From: Marivirga lumbricoides
GTDB lineage: Bacteria > Bacteroidota > Bacteroidia > Cytophagales > Cyclobacteriaceae
DNA length: 64,000 bases
Assembly (NCBI RefSeq): GCF_014636295.1
Contig: NZ_BMEC01000015.1
Coordinates: forward strand, 62,001-126,000
Reading direction: 5' to 3'
Made by a program: the position numbers and the translations under genes. The notes below the pieces were generated by a model. The model was not told the DNA's origin, searched no databases, and saw only the letters and a list, made by a program, of their open reading frames with translations. Positions 35,197-44,599 of this stretch are shown here, in pieces (the stretch's first letter is position 1; each line of letters begins with the position of its first letter).

Positions 35197-36090
35197 TTAG
35201 TAAGACCATAATTCGTGCTCTTTCTCCATCAATTCATACTCCATCCATTGAGAAGCCAGAATGCCTTGTCTTGGAGACTCACTGTAAACATCAATTACAG
35301 CATCATCATTAGGGTTAGCTACTTTAATGATTCTTGCGTTAAATAATCTCAAAGCAAATGCATCAGCAAGATTCTTGTGAGCTGCACTATTTTGAGCATT
35401 AAACCAGATAGCTTCATCTGGCATACTTCTGAATAGTTTCACGAGATCTTTGTACTTAAATACTCCAACCTCTCTTAAAATTCCAGCAGTAAATTTCTCA
35501 GCAGGAATAACAAGTTTAATTGCTTGAATATCCCATACCAAAACAGACCTCTTTTTATCGAAAATCATATCTTCAATAATTTCAAGAACAGAAACGTCTC
35601 TAGGAGCAAATTTTGTATCTATAGGGCCTATGTCTGCTGAAGCTGTACTTTCATCTCCCCAACTATCTCCCCCGGAAGTGTCATCGCCACCAGTATCTCC
35701 CCAACCATCATCAGCGCCACCGCCCCAATCATCACCACCACCGCCTAACTGCTCATCCATACCTCTTAACTGAGGATTCTCAAGGTTAGTTAAAAACTCT
35801 TCCTTTGTTAACCTGGAGGTTAAAGAATCTGTAGCATAGATAGGTAATATACCTGCTTTTGCTGCATCAATAATTATCTTAGTAATTTCGTTGCCGCTAG
35901 CAAAAAAAGATTTATTCTGCTTCTCCTTCAAATCCATTCTACGCCAAACCCTCTTTTTGTACATCATATCATCTTCATGAATAGGATGCACAGAATTAGG
36001 ATTAAAACCATCACTCTGAGACTCCTGTGCGACTACTGGCACTGAAAATAATGCCGGAAGTATCACAAATAAAAACACAAACTTTTTCAT
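35197..36090 (-). CDS. gldN: Gliding motility / type IX secretion protein GldN (PorN)
   Basis: GldN is a periplasmic component that forms, with GldK, the ring under the outer membrane. A signal peptide (about 1-21) ends VVAQES. The GldN-specific regions are DDMMYKKRVWRRMDLKEKQN, the segment LEIIEDMIFDKKRSVLVWDIQAIKLV, and FKYKDLVKLF. Residues about 113-150 form an unusual linker of glycine, aspartate, serine and tryptophan (DDWGGG, DGWGDT, DSWGDE). The gene ends the conserved gldK-L-M-N operon, 19 bases after gldM. Confidence 0.95.
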   Translation of the reverse strand: MKKFVFLFVILPALFSVPVVAQESQSDGFNPNSVHPIHEDDMMYKKRVWRRMDLKEKQNKSFFASGNEITKIIIDAAKAGILPIYATDSLTSRLTKEEFLTNLENPQLRGMDEQLGGGGDDWGGGADDGWGDTGGDDTSGGDSWGDESTASADIGPIDTKFAPRDVSVLEIIEDMIFDKKRSVLVWDIQAIKLVIPAEKFTAGILREVGVFKYKDLVKLFRSMPDEAIWFNAQNSAAHKNLADAFALRLFNARIIKVANPNDDAVIDVYSESPRQGILASQWMEYELMEKEHELWSY

Positions 36091-36109
36091 AACACAAATA
36101 TTTAAATTC

Positions 36110-37693
36110 TTAATTAAGAGGTATTACTTCAGTAAATTCACCAATATTAACCTCTTCGGTATTTCCTCTGAAATTTCTTCTAAGCACCTGCACCACTTCT
36201 ACTACCAACCTATCTCCTGGTCTTGCATCACCCATTAATTGAGAAAGGTTAACTGTCTCACTAGTAGCTTTGATTGGCTGGCCAATTGGTCTTGGGCCTC
36301 TTGCCAATCTGATAGTCCATTGAGTTACTTTGTACTGCGCATCATCAGGCAACTGTCTTTTGAAGTTGTCTTCTGCAATTGCAGCAGTTCTTAAAATTCT
36401 TAAAGCACTAATGCTTTCACCTTGTTTCTTATTAATTGGTTTAGAGCCATTATAAACTTCAACTGTTGGTTTAGGGATTCTTTGTACATCAAACTCAACA
36501 TCTCCAATTTTATTGCCTCCTGAAGAAACCCCCAGCTTTACTTTAGGTGCATTTGGTACAATGGTTACCAATCCTATATCTTTTCCAGCTATTGACGAAC
36601 CACCTGTTACACTGAAAGTAGGGCTATAGGAAGTCCCTAAAGCAGGAACAGCTACGTTTAATTTGTTACCACAGTTTAAGTATAAAGTACTTAATGAAGC
36701 AGATTGCACCTGAATTACAGGTTTTGCTACAAAGTACTCTATCTCATCTCTGTAAACACTGTCCTTTAATTTAGCAGTAGCAACATAAGTCTTTCTAACT
36801 AATCCGTCTTTATCATAGTTTCCCGGAGTTGCAGTGAATTCAATTTCTCCTTTACCTCCTGTTACAGGAATTGGTGCACCATCTCTAGTCATTTCAGGAT
36901 CCTCTGCAGAAGAAGAAGCTGCTACAATCAATTGGGCTTTATATTTAGCTCCTGCAGCAACAATTTTAGATTCCGGTAAGGCAACCAAATTAATGTTGTC
37001 AAATTTCAAATCTGCTGCACCCACTTTTCTTGCCAATAAATCTAAAGCTCTTGCCTCATAAGCCATCACTTTATTTTGATAATCGCTTATTGTAGCCAAA
37101 CCAGCAGGAGTAGGGGTATCCATAAACTCTAAAGTAGCCCAATCTTTACCTTTTTGGTTGGGATCATTTTTGAACCTCGGATTCTCGTCTGCATCTAAAG
37201 CCAAAGGTTGAAAAGATACTGCTGGATCTTTGACAGTATTATTTAGATATGTAGAATACTCATTTAATGACTGCTTAAGTGCTTCCCCATTGTTTTGATT
37301 CTCTGGCATCATATAGTTACCAACCATATCATAATCTGTTTTACCTAGAATCTCTCCATCCTCATTGTATCCTCCCGTGATCTCAATGAACTTATCTTTA
37401 TAAGTGGAAAGTTCACTAACCATCGCTTGAGTTTTCTCTCTTATTTCTTTCGCTTTCTTAAGAATAGCAACATCTGCTGCTCTGTTTCCAGATTCCTCTA
37501 CAGCATTTTCTATTCTCTTTACAGTATTATTATTCTGCTCCTTGGCAGCCTCTAAAGACACTTCAAGTGAGTTGTTTATGTCGATGAATTTGTCTAGTAC
37601 CGTAACACTTACGTTCAATGCTAACAGGGCTGTTAACACCAGGTACATCATACCAATCATCTTCTGTCTTGGGGTTTCATTTCCTCCAGCCAT
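36110..37693 (-). CDS. gldM: Gliding motility / type IX secretion motor protein GldM (PorM)
   Basis: GldM spans the periplasm and, with GldL, makes the proton-driven rotary motor of the type IX system. The N terminus AGGNETPRQKMIGMMYLVLT leads into the single membrane helix (LVLTALLALNVSVTVLDKF), which packs inside the GldL ring. A helical domain (about 40-220) and three beta domains follow (for example IVAAGAKYKAQLIVAASS, GLVTIVPNAPKVKLGVSS). It has 527 residues, a typical size. It lies 28 bases after gldL and 19 before gldN. Confidence 0.96.
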   Translation of the reverse strand: MAGGNETPRQKMIGMMYLVLTALLALNVSVTVLDKFIDINNSLEVSLEAAKEQNNNTVKRIENAVEESGNRAADVAILKKAKEIREKTQAMVSELSTYKDKFIEITGGYNEDGEILGKTDYDMVGNYMMPENQNNGEALKQSLNEYSTYLNNTVKDPAVSFQPLALDADENPRFKNDPNQKGKDWATLEFMDTPTPAGLATISDYQNKVMAYEARALDLLARKVGAADLKFDNINLVALPESKIVAAGAKYKAQLIVAASSSAEDPEMTRDGAPIPVTGGKGEIEFTATPGNYDKDGLVRKTYVATAKLKDSVYRDEIEYFVAKPVIQVQSASLSTLYLNCGNKLNVAVPALGTSYSPTFSVTGGSSIAGKDIGLVTIVPNAPKVKLGVSSGGNKIGDVEFDVQRIPKPTVEVYNGSKPINKKQGESISALRILRTAAIAEDNFKRQLPDDAQYKVTQWTIRLARGPRPIGQPIKATSETVNLSQLMGDARPGDRLVVEVVQVLRRNFRGNTEEVNIGEFTEVIPLN

Positions 37694-37721
37694 AGATTTC
37701 TATTTAATAATTAACAATTAA

Positions 37722-38531
37722 TTAACCCTTCATTGCAGAAAGCATATTTCCATATACTTTATTCAATTGGGATAGATTAGTTGTAAGGTTCTTAACTTCA
37801 GTTTTAAATTGCTCGGTATCTTTAGATGCCTGAGTCATATTCTCCATAGCCACAGAAAGGTTTGAATAGAATTTATTCATTGCTTTTACATGGTTCTGAG
37901 AATCCTGCAATTCCATTTCGTAAACCTGGTTTAAAGCTGATAGGTTTTTAGTAACTGCCTGTACTTGAGAATGATACTGTTTAGCGTCAACTGATGCATT
38001 TGACATTTCTGACATCGCCTTAACAGTGCTATCGTAAGACTTATTCATTTCTAATAACGATTTGCTAGCAATTTTCACATTGTTTGCATAATCATTTGTT
38101 GCAACTGCTGCACTGCTTAGGTTTGACATTTGCTTAGCTGACTCAGCCATGCTTTTCATCCCTTCACCTAAACTTTTAACCAAATCAGGTCCGATTTTAC
38201 CGTCTTCTAAAACTTTATCTAATTGCTGTGCTGTTGAAGGTCCTCCAGTAGTAGTAGCAATTGCTTTTTTTCTAGGGGCGCCATCATAGTCTTCTGATAA
38301 TTCAGGGTAAACTTTACTCCAATCAAGCTCCTCGTGCTTAGGTTCAAACGCACTTAAAAGGAATATAATTGCTTCAGTGGTAAGACCCACACCTAGCATT
38401 AAAGCTGCTCCCGGAAGGTGCAAAATTTTGAACATGGCACCGACAATTACGATTGCCGCACCAATCCCATAAACCTTAGGCATTATGGTAGTAAAAAGTA
38501 ATTCCTGAAATCCGCCTTTCTTATTGCTCAT
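37722..38531 (-). CDS. gldL: Gliding motility / type IX secretion motor protein GldL (PorL)
   Basis: GldL is the ring-forming inner-membrane partner of GldM. Two membrane helices are seen at about residues 14-34 (KVYGIGAAIVIVGAMFKIL) and 38-60 (GAALMLGVGLTTEAIIFLLS). The conserved glutamate of helix 2 (TTEAIIF), thought to carry protons, is present, as is the following EPKHEELDWSKVYPEL. The cytoplasmic tail (about 75-269) is a long coiled coil with repeated asparagine/serine heptads. Gene order and spacing match those of gliding Bacteroidota. Confidence 0.96.
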   Translation of the reverse strand: MSNKKGGFQELLFTTIMPKVYGIGAAIVIVGAMFKILHLPGAALMLGVGLTTEAIIFLLSAFEPKHEELDWSKVYPELSEDYDGAPRKKAIATTTGGPSTAQQLDKVLEDGKIGPDLVKSLGEGMKSMAESAKQMSNLSSAAVATNDYANNVKIASKSLLEMNKSYDSTVKAMSEMSNASVDAKQYHSQVQAVTKNLSALNQVYEMELQDSQNHVKAMNKFYSNLSVAMENMTQASKDTEQFKTEVKNLTTNLSQLNKVYGNMLSAMKG

Positions 38532-38593
38532 GTTTGTAGATATTTAATGGTTAATGCTTTTTATAACTTTTAAATTTTTCTTAGATAATTTAA

Positions 38594-39631
38594 TTAAAAT
38601 TCTGAACCTGCTGATCTTCCTAAATAAGTCATAGCACATCTGAAACCTATATAAGCCCTTGTAGAATCCTTGTTTTCAAAGGCCCTGGTACCTGTCTCAA
38701 GATAATAAGCTATATCTTTCCATGAGCCACCTCTGATTACTTTTCTAGGCTCTGTCTCATCAAAGAACGTAGGGTTCAAATCCCACACTAATGGAACTGA
38801 AGCTGGATTATATGCATCTTCGCACCATTCAGATACGTTTCCTGACATATCATAAAGTCCAAAGTCATTTGCAAAATAAGCAGCGGTTGGTGCTGTATAG
38901 GCAAAACCATCATCAAAATAGTTACCTCTGCCAGGCTTAAAGTTTGCAAGCATACATCCTTTTGCATTTCTCACATAAGGATTACCCCAAGGATACTTAG
39001 CCATATCTCGTCCTCCTCTGGCAGCGTACTCCCATTCTGCTTCAGATGGTAACCTGAAGGCAGGCATAGGAAATTCCCCCAAAGACTCTCTGTAAGAGTT
39101 CAGATATTCTGTTCTCCATTTTGAGAAAACTTTTGCAGCTTCCCAGTCCACCCCAACAACCGGATAATCATCAAAAGCCGGATGCATATAATAATACTCC
39201 TGCATTGGATCTCCTAAATGATGGGTAAAATCTTTCATCCAGACAGTGGTATCAGGATACAACTCCGTTTTTATATAGTCATTACCTAATGTTGAAGCAG
39301 AATCTTCGAACATTCTGGTAATAAATTGACGGTACTCATTGTTCGTGATTTCGGTATCATCCATGTAGAATCCACCGATTGTTACTTGCCTGTTGAAGTT
39401 GATTTGCGAATGTGCAACATCCTCGTCAGCCTGGCCCATATGAAAAGTACCAGCGGGAACGGGAACCATTCCATAGGGTACGGACATATACCAGCCTTCC
39501 CGGCCTGCTACACCAACTAGCTCTCCCTGATCACCTGCTCCACCTCCAAAAAGACCACAGCCTTGAAGGAATAATGTAGCTACAAACACCAGTGATAGGC
39601 TTACATTTTTCAAAACACTTTTATTATTCAT
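38594..39631 (-). CDS. gldK: Gliding motility / type IX secretion lipoprotein GldK (PorK)
   Basis: This outer-membrane lipoprotein forms the ring with GldN. The signal ends in a lipobox (FLQGC), followed by a glycine-rich linker. The rest is a formylglycine-generating-enzyme-like (FGE-sulfatase) fold, with VPAGTFHMGQ, DDTEITNNEYRQF, RLPSEAEWEYAARGG, DMSGNVSEWCEDAY and IRGGSWKD. It is a structural use of the fold. I start at the ATG at 39631; the longer frame uses a TTG six codons earlier. The gene heads the K-L-M-N series, and no promoter of the standard form is clear upstream. Confidence 0.94.
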   Translation of the reverse strand: MNNKSVLKNVSLSLVFVATLFLQGCGLFGGGAGDQGELVGVAGREGWYMSVPYGMVPVPAGTFHMGQADEDVAHSQINFNRQVTIGGFYMDDTEITNNEYRQFITRMFEDSASTLGNDYIKTELYPDTTVWMKDFTHHLGDPMQEYYYMHPAFDDYPVVGVDWEAAKVFSKWRTEYLNSYRESLGEFPMPAFRLPSEAEWEYAARGGRDMAKYPWGNPYVRNAKGCMLANFKPGRGNYFDDGFAYTAPTAAYFANDFGLYDMSGNVSEWCEDAYNPASVPLVWDLNPTFFDETEPRKVIRGGSWKDIAYYLETGTRAFENKDSTRAYIGFRCAMTYLGRSAGSEF

Positions 39632-39700
39632 AACACCTATTTGTTTCAAACTAAACGCTAATATATTGCTATTTATTTATTTAACGTTTCACACCTTATT

Positions 39701-39729
39701 AATAAAACCCTCACTTGTAAGGTTTTATT
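39701..39729 (-). terminator. Possible terminator between the PorP/SprF-like gene and gldK
   Basis: AATAAAACC (39701-39709) pairs perfectly with GGTTTTATT (39721-39729) around an 11-base loop. It lies between two same-strand genes separated by 170 bases. The T-tract beyond the stem is weak, so termination is uncertain. Confidence 0.5.
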
Positions 39730-39801
39730 GTATATTAAAGAAAATATAGAAATCTACTCACAATCTTCACAAAAAAGATATATTAAGCAAATATTTTACG
39801 A

Positions 39802-40758
39802 TTAATGTCGGAATCTGGGCGTTCTTACTACCTTTTTACCCGATGTAGATATTGCAGGAAGCCTGTAGCTTAGCATCACTTCATGCGATGTTAAACTCTT
39901 TGCATCCTGCGCCACTACTGTATAATCAAAAGCATATCCAAACCTTAAAGAGTTCTCCTTAAAGAAACTGTATCCGGCCATTATTATTATAGCTTCTTGT
40001 TGCCTAAATGACAAACCACCCCAAATTTTATCTTTATAAGTGGCTATTGTTGAAATATCGAATGTGTAACTTGTAAATTCAGTTGACCTAACTAACACAC
40101 TTGGCGTAACACTTACATCATAAGTAAGCGGAAAAGTATATCCCCCGGTAAAAATTAACTCTTGAGGGTAACTATTTCTTTCTGCATCAGAACCAAAACC
40201 AAAGTCGGCTTCTATCATATGATTAAAAGATACCCCTGCATAAAATTTCTCATGCTGAAAATGCAAGCCCATAGAAAAGTCTGGTCTTACTTCGGTGCCC
40301 TGAATATTTTCAACCACCTGGTCTTCATCATCAATAACGATATAGCCATCTTTATTAGTAGTGAGCGTTATAGCTCCAGCTCTAAAACCAATACTTAGTT
40401 TTGAATCTTTAATTCCTAAATGATATGCTCCCGATGCCTGAACATGAATAAAGTTCAAGTTTTGGACATCATCATTTAATACATAAAAACCAAAGCCACT
40501 ATTGAGCCTGTTAATGGGAGAGGTAATAGAAAGCAATTGAGTATTGAGTGAATTGCCCAGGCCATTGGTAGCTGAATAACCTGCCCACTGGGTTCTGTGT
40601 AGAGCTGTAAGTTTCGTATAACCCTCCACTCCTGAGTAAGCCGGGTTATTATATATGTTATTAAACATATAGTGAGAAAACTGAGGACCTTGCCCCTTTG
40701 CTGCGGATGCAACAAATAGTATAAATACAAAAAATAATTTATGTATAGAGTGCTTCAT
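39802..40758 (-). CDS. PorP/SprF family type IX secretion outer-membrane protein
   Basis: The protein opens with a signal peptide (ending AAKGQG) and then the family signature QFSHYMFNNIYNNPAYSG. A 12- to 14-stranded outer-membrane barrel pattern follows (LNSGFGFYVLNDD, IGFRAGAITL, FYAGVSFNHMI, LIFTGGYTFPL, GYSFFKENSLRFGYAFDY, HEVMLSYRLP). PorP/SprF proteins help bring adhesins to the surface and one copy usually lies next to gldK/porK. The start is the ATG that gives MKHSIHKLFF; an upstream TTG adds eight residues. Genomes usually carry many paralogues of this family; this is the one linked to the core operon. Confidence 0.9.
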   Translation of the reverse strand: MKHSIHKLFFVFILFVASAAKGQGPQFSHYMFNNIYNNPAYSGVEGYTKLTALHRTQWAGYSATNGLGNSLNTQLLSITSPINRLNSGFGFYVLNDDVQNLNFIHVQASGAYHLGIKDSKLSIGFRAGAITLTTNKDGYIVIDDEDQVVENIQGTEVRPDFSMGLHFQHEKFYAGVSFNHMIEADFGFGSDAERNSYPQELIFTGGYTFPLTYDVSVTPSVLVRSTEFTSYTFDISTIATYKDKIWGGLSFRQQEAIIIMAGYSFFKENSLRFGYAFDYTVVAQDAKSLTSHEVMLSYRLPAISTSGKKVVRTPRFRH

Positions 40759-40977
40759 TTTATAACGTTTAGTTTCAGGCAAACAATTTTCAAGTCCTGA
40801 TTAGTTCTAAGAAACAAGGAGTATTATTCTTAAAAGTAAGTTAAGAAATAACTCCCTTATTTCATAGACTATTTACTTTAGGGGATAAATATAATAAAAA
40901 TTAACTCCGTGCAAGTAATTATGTAATATATTTAAAGTAATTGTATAAAATCAAGCATTTAAAATACTTAATAACAG

Positions 40978-41757
40978 CTATTTAAGACCATTGCATTTTT
41001 TAATATATAACTCCAAAGCACCTGTCATTGAAGGGGCATTAGGCAAAGGAGCTTCAATATCCAGAATTAAACCTGCCTCATTTGCTGCCTGGGCTGTTGT
41101 AGGGCCAAATACAGCTATTCTGGTTTTATTTTGCTGGAATTTAGGAAAGTTAACAAATAGTGAGTTAATTCCTGATGGACTGAAAAAAGCGATAATGTCG
41201 TAGCTAACATTATCAAGATCTGATAAATCTGCTGCTACAGTTTCATAAATAATAGCTTCTGTAAAATTATAGCCATTATCGTTCATGTAAGAAGGGATAT
41301 CATCCTTTCTTATATTGGAACAAGGAAATAAATACTTTTCATTCTTGTGTTTTTTAATTACATCAAGGATATCCTGAGCGGTCCTTTCTCCCACGAATAC
41401 TTTTCTCTTTCTTACCACTATATATTTCTGCAAATAATTAGCAGTTTGCTCTGAAATACAGAAATACTTCATTTCAGGAGGCATTTCTATTTTACTATCC
41501 TTGCAAATCTTGAAAAAATGATCAACAGCATTTCTACTGGTAAATATAATAGCAGTATGCTTTAAGATATCTATCTTTTGCTTTCTGAAGTCTTTCGCAT
41601 TTATGGGATCTACCTTTATAAACTGACGAAAGTCGATCTTAATTCCATATTTATCCGCTAGCTTGTGATAAGGGGAATTACTAATATCGGCAGGTTCAGG
41701 CTGTGAAACTAAAATACTTTTTACGGGATAAAAACGATCCTTTGTGGTTGTTGACAT
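40978..41757 (-). CDS. hemD: Uroporphyrinogen-III synthase
   Basis: HemD closes and inverts hydroxymethylbilane to give uroporphyrinogen III. The family is poorly conserved, but the two-domain pattern is clear: VKSILVSQPEPADISNSPYH at the start, AIIFTSRNAVDHFFKI in domain 1, YLFPCSNIRKDDIP at the hinge, and IIAFFSPSGINSLF with IAVFGPTTAQAANEAGL in domain 2. It has 259 residues. The neighbour on the same strand encodes a DUF4271 membrane protein, an adjacency I know from other Bacteroidota. hemA and hemW are elsewhere in this window. Confidence 0.9.
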   Translation of the reverse strand: MSTTTKDRFYPVKSILVSQPEPADISNSPYHKLADKYGIKIDFRQFIKVDPINAKDFRKQKIDILKHTAIIFTSRNAVDHFFKICKDSKIEMPPEMKYFCISEQTANYLQKYIVVRKRKVFVGERTAQDILDVIKKHKNEKYLFPCSNIRKDDIPSYMNDNGYNFTEAIIYETVAADLSDLDNVSYDIIAFFSPSGINSLFVNFPKFQQNKTRIAVFGPTTAQAANEAGLILDIEAPLPNAPSMTGALELYIKKCNGLK

Positions 41758-41785
41758 ATTTTCGGTTCTACAATAAAAAGATGAA

Positions 41786-42892
41786 TCAATAGAAATATTT
41801 AAGTCCTATTACAAATGGGAATATTTCTGTGGTGCAAAAGTAAGAAAATAAATATACATTAGTAAAACCACTCAGTTTTAATATTTTAAAATAGACTAAA
41901 AATACCCTTATTATATAGAATAATACCAAAATGTTCCTTACCAAACTCCACCATATCTCTGGCAGAAATCCATTAAACAAATAAACAATTGCTGTGAAAA
42001 TAATCAATAAAGTAATGAGGAGAGTACTAATATTAAGCATCTCTTTGATATAGAACGTATTGATTCTGCCCGACCTATACAACAATGACATTGTGAAAAT
42101 CAGGAGTAGTTTAAGCACCAGAAGAATCACAATTGCACCCCAGTATCTCAAGAATCTCGAGACCACATCAATATTATCTGAAATGTTATAATTTGTGTCT
42201 GCAGGTTGAAAGTAGAGGTAGATAATTATAGCTGTAGCGAAAGTATATAGTATTGATAAGAATATTCCGTCCTGATCGAACAGTCTTACACGTAGATTAT
42301 CTCCCTCATAAGGCCGGAAAGAAAAATTTCTCGAAACTGAAAATACATCAACAAACCTTTTAGAAAAGCTTAGCTTTAGACTTACAAGCAAAACAGAAAA
42401 TAGTAACAATAATATCATAAAAATATTATTTAAGTGATTGTCACTTTCTTTTGGGGTTATATTCAAAGAAGCAACCGTAGCTATTTTCCCTTTAATTTTA
42501 TGATACACTCCATAGTGTAAGTTTTCAGCTTTTGGATTTAATAGAATGGTAATTGAATCAGAAGTATATACTCTTTTTAAGCTATCGAGTGCTACATCAA
42601 TAACATTGTTATTGGAAGACTTACCAATTAAAGCTGAATTATCAAAAATATAGAATTCCTCATCGGAATGAATGTACAGGCGGCTATTCTCTTGCTTATG
42701 TGTGGAAAGACCGATCACATATTTATCTTCATCTAAATTTAAGCTATGTTTCTCCAGCCATTCCAATCTAAATTGACCAGAGTCTTCCTCAGCAAATAAA
42801 CTGAACACTCCAGAAGGTGATTGGCTATTTCCAGGCCAGCTAATGAAAGAAGAAAAAATGATTATGATTAAATATTTATTCAAGGCGCTCAA
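41786..42892 (-). CDS. DUF4271 domain-containing membrane protein
   Basis: The first 24 residues look like a signal peptide (ending GNSQ). Residues about 25-150 form a soluble region predicted outside the cytoplasm. The rest has about six membrane helices (IFMILLLLFSVLLVSLKL, FLSILYTFATAIIIYLYF, YWGAIVILLVLKLLLIFTM, STLLITLLIIFTAIVYLF, LVRNILVLFYIIRVFLVYF, FSYFCTTEIFPFVIGLKY). This matches DUF4271, of unknown function, often next to hemD. There is no ATG before the signal; the start is a TTG, either at 42892 or three codons later. It is separated from the Omp85 gene by 9 bases. Confidence 0.82.
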   Translation of the reverse strand: MSALNKYLIIIIFSSFISWPGNSQSPSGVFSLFAEEDSGQFRLEWLEKHSLNLDEDKYVIGLSTHKQENSRLYIHSDEEFYIFDNSALIGKSSNNNVIDVALDSLKRVYTSDSITILLNPKAENLHYGVYHKIKGKIATVASLNITPKESDNHLNNIFMILLLLFSVLLVSLKLSFSKRFVDVFSVSRNFSFRPYEGDNLRVRLFDQDGIFLSILYTFATAIIIYLYFQPADTNYNISDNIDVVSRFLRYWGAIVILLVLKLLLIFTMSLLYRSGRINTFYIKEMLNISTLLITLLIIFTAIVYLFNGFLPEIWWSLVRNILVLFYIIRVFLVYFKILKLSGFTNVYLFSYFCTTEIFPFVIGLKYFY

Positions 42893-42901
42893 AATTAAAT
42901 G

Positions 42902-44599
42902 CTAAAATACTGCTATATATCCAAAATGCACTTTTGCAGTAGAAAAATTTATTTGTTCGTCTATCTGAGATCCTATTGCATAGATCAGTCGAAACCATCC
43001 ATTCTTTGATTTTATGTCTAAACCAGCGCCAAAGGCATATACACTGCCTATGGAGTTATCTAATTGGGCTAAATCAGTTAATAAAAAAAAACTTGAATTA
43101 TTGTCCAAGAAATATCTGTAATTTAAATTAAGCATTGCGTAGTAAGTTGTATAGAAAAAGTTTCTATCAAAGCCTCTAAGGTTTTGCAGGCCTCCAAGCC
43201 TAAGCAAATCATTATGAGATAAAGCCTCATTTTCCACTATACCCATTTGCAACTTTTCTTCAAGCAAAAACCTCTTGCTCAACTTCTGCTGGCTTCCGAG
43301 TTCAATCATACCTGTATAATTTGTACTACTAACTGGCACATTGCTCCATTCTTCCGGCAAATTTTCAACATTTCTTAACGTTTTTAAACCAACATCAAAA
43401 TTCAAAATAAAGTAAAGGTTGTTTTTTAAAACAGGATAGGTCTCTTTCTGCCTGTACGCAACAGAGAAACCTGCAGAATTTATTCTGCTACTTCGAAAAG
43501 GATCATTATTTTGACTTACCTCTGTTGAGTCAAAATCCCGTATAAGATTATTAAAAATACCTTTATAACTTACTCCCAATGTAATAGATTCGGTTACTGG
43601 GTAGAATACACCCAATTCAAAAGAGTTTTGTAGAAACGTGCTATCTTCCTGTAGCAATCCAAATTGAGAATTAATTCCCAAAGACGTTTTGAAAGCAGAT
43701 TTTTGAGACAATTGGGTATAAAGAAATTGTGAGCTGGCACTATACTTCTGCCAATTCAACTGCCAATTAACTGCTCTTCTAAAAAGGTTTTGAAAAGATA
43801 CATCCACCTGCCCTGTAACATAAGTACTCTCACCTTCAGGCACTAAACCGATAAAAGCATCGAGCTGGCTATTTTTAATTTTCTCTACAAATAAGGTGAT
43901 TTGACTTCTTCCATTGCTAAATTCTATGAGAGGGGGTTCGGTGAGTTTAATGAACCGAAGCTGTTTTAGCTTATCAGGGATGTTCAAATAATCGGACGTA
44001 TTAAATAATTTCCCAACCGGCATATTTAAGAAATTTTGCAGGTAATTTACTTTTACTATTTCATTTTCTGATACTACCTCTATGGAATCGTAAACAATTT
44101 GATTTTTAAAGTCGATATCTACAGTAGCAAAGACACTCTTTTTAATAACACTGTCAATAATTAAGTTTGCCTCAGCAAATGGATACCCTTTATTATGAGC
44201 TTGTTCTTTTAGGTATTGATTGAGTTTCTTTTTTAATAATAGTCTGTTAGCATATTTTCCATTTTCAAGTTCTTTAAAAAGTCTTTTTTCTGTCACTCCA
44301 TTCATCCGATAACTTAATCCACCCCACATATATCTTTCATTTGGATAAAAAGTATAAATAGTAGAAGAATCGGTCTCACTTATTTCAAAATTCGCTGATA
44401 AAAACCCTATCAATTGTAAAGAATCTATTACAACAGAAGGCTTAAATTCCTTAGTGCCAGAAGCAGTTTCTTCTCTTATTTTTTGAAACGAATAATTTTG
44501 GGCCAAAACATTTATACTAAATAAATAAAGACAGAAGCAAAAGCCCTTTTTTAGTATATTTCGGGTTAACTTTGTAGTAACATTGGCAGGTATATACAT
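42902..44599 (-). CDS. BamA/TamA-like (Omp85 superfamily) outer-membrane protein
   Basis: A signal peptide (about residues 12-34, ending NVLAQN) is followed by POTRA-like repeats (about 60-235, with LLLKKKLNQYLKEQAHNKGYP and VYDSIEVVSENEIVKVNYL) and a C-terminal barrel of about 320 residues. The barrel includes the motif LRLGGLQNLRGFDRNFF, which resembles the VRGF lid-lock loop of Omp85 proteins, and ends in an aromatic terminal strand (HFGYIAVF). It probably inserts or moves proteins or lipids across the outer membrane, but its substrate is unknown. The ATG at 44599 is the best start, and it overlaps the divergent hemW gene by 17 bases; no start codon exists between there and the signal helix. 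Confidence 0.85.
   Translation of the reverse strand: MYIPANVTTKLTRNILKKGFCFCLYLFSINVLAQNYSFQKIREETASGTKEFKPSVVIDSLQLIGFLSANFEISETDSSTIYTFYPNERYMWGGLSYRMNGVTEKRLFKELENGKYANRLLLKKKLNQYLKEQAHNKGYPFAEANLIIDSVIKKSVFATVDIDFKNQIVYDSIEVVSENEIVKVNYLQNFLNMPVGKLFNTSDYLNIPDKLKQLRFIKLTEPPLIEFSNGRSQITLFVEKIKNSQLDAFIGLVPEGESTYVTGQVDVSFQNLFRRAVNWQLNWQKYSASSQFLYTQLSQKSAFKTSLGINSQFGLLQEDSTFLQNSFELGVFYPVTESITLGVSYKGIFNNLIRDFDSTEVSQNNDPFRSSRINSAGFSVAYRQKETYPVLKNNLYFILNFDVGLKTLRNVENLPEEWSNVPVSSTNYTGMIELGSQQKLSKRFLLEEKLQMGIVENEALSHNDLLRLGGLQNLRGFDRNFFYTTYYAMLNLNYRYFLDNNSSFFLLTDLAQLDNSIGSVYAFGAGLDIKSKNGWFRLIYAIGSQIDEQINFSTAKVHFGYIAVF
44567..44574 (+). promoter_or_regulatory. Putative -7 element (TAACTTTG) of hemW
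   Basis: TAACTTTG matches TAnnTTTG and lies 8 bases before the hemW TTG start. A transcript from it would begin at or one to two bases before the start codon, so hemW would be leaderless. The element lies inside the 5' coding part of the divergent Omp85 gene. Confidence 0.45.

Noticed and set aside
38765-38790. GGTTCAAATCC, resembling a tRNA T-loop
   Set aside because: It lies inside the intact gldK coding sequence, and no acceptor or anticodon stem can be drawn around it.
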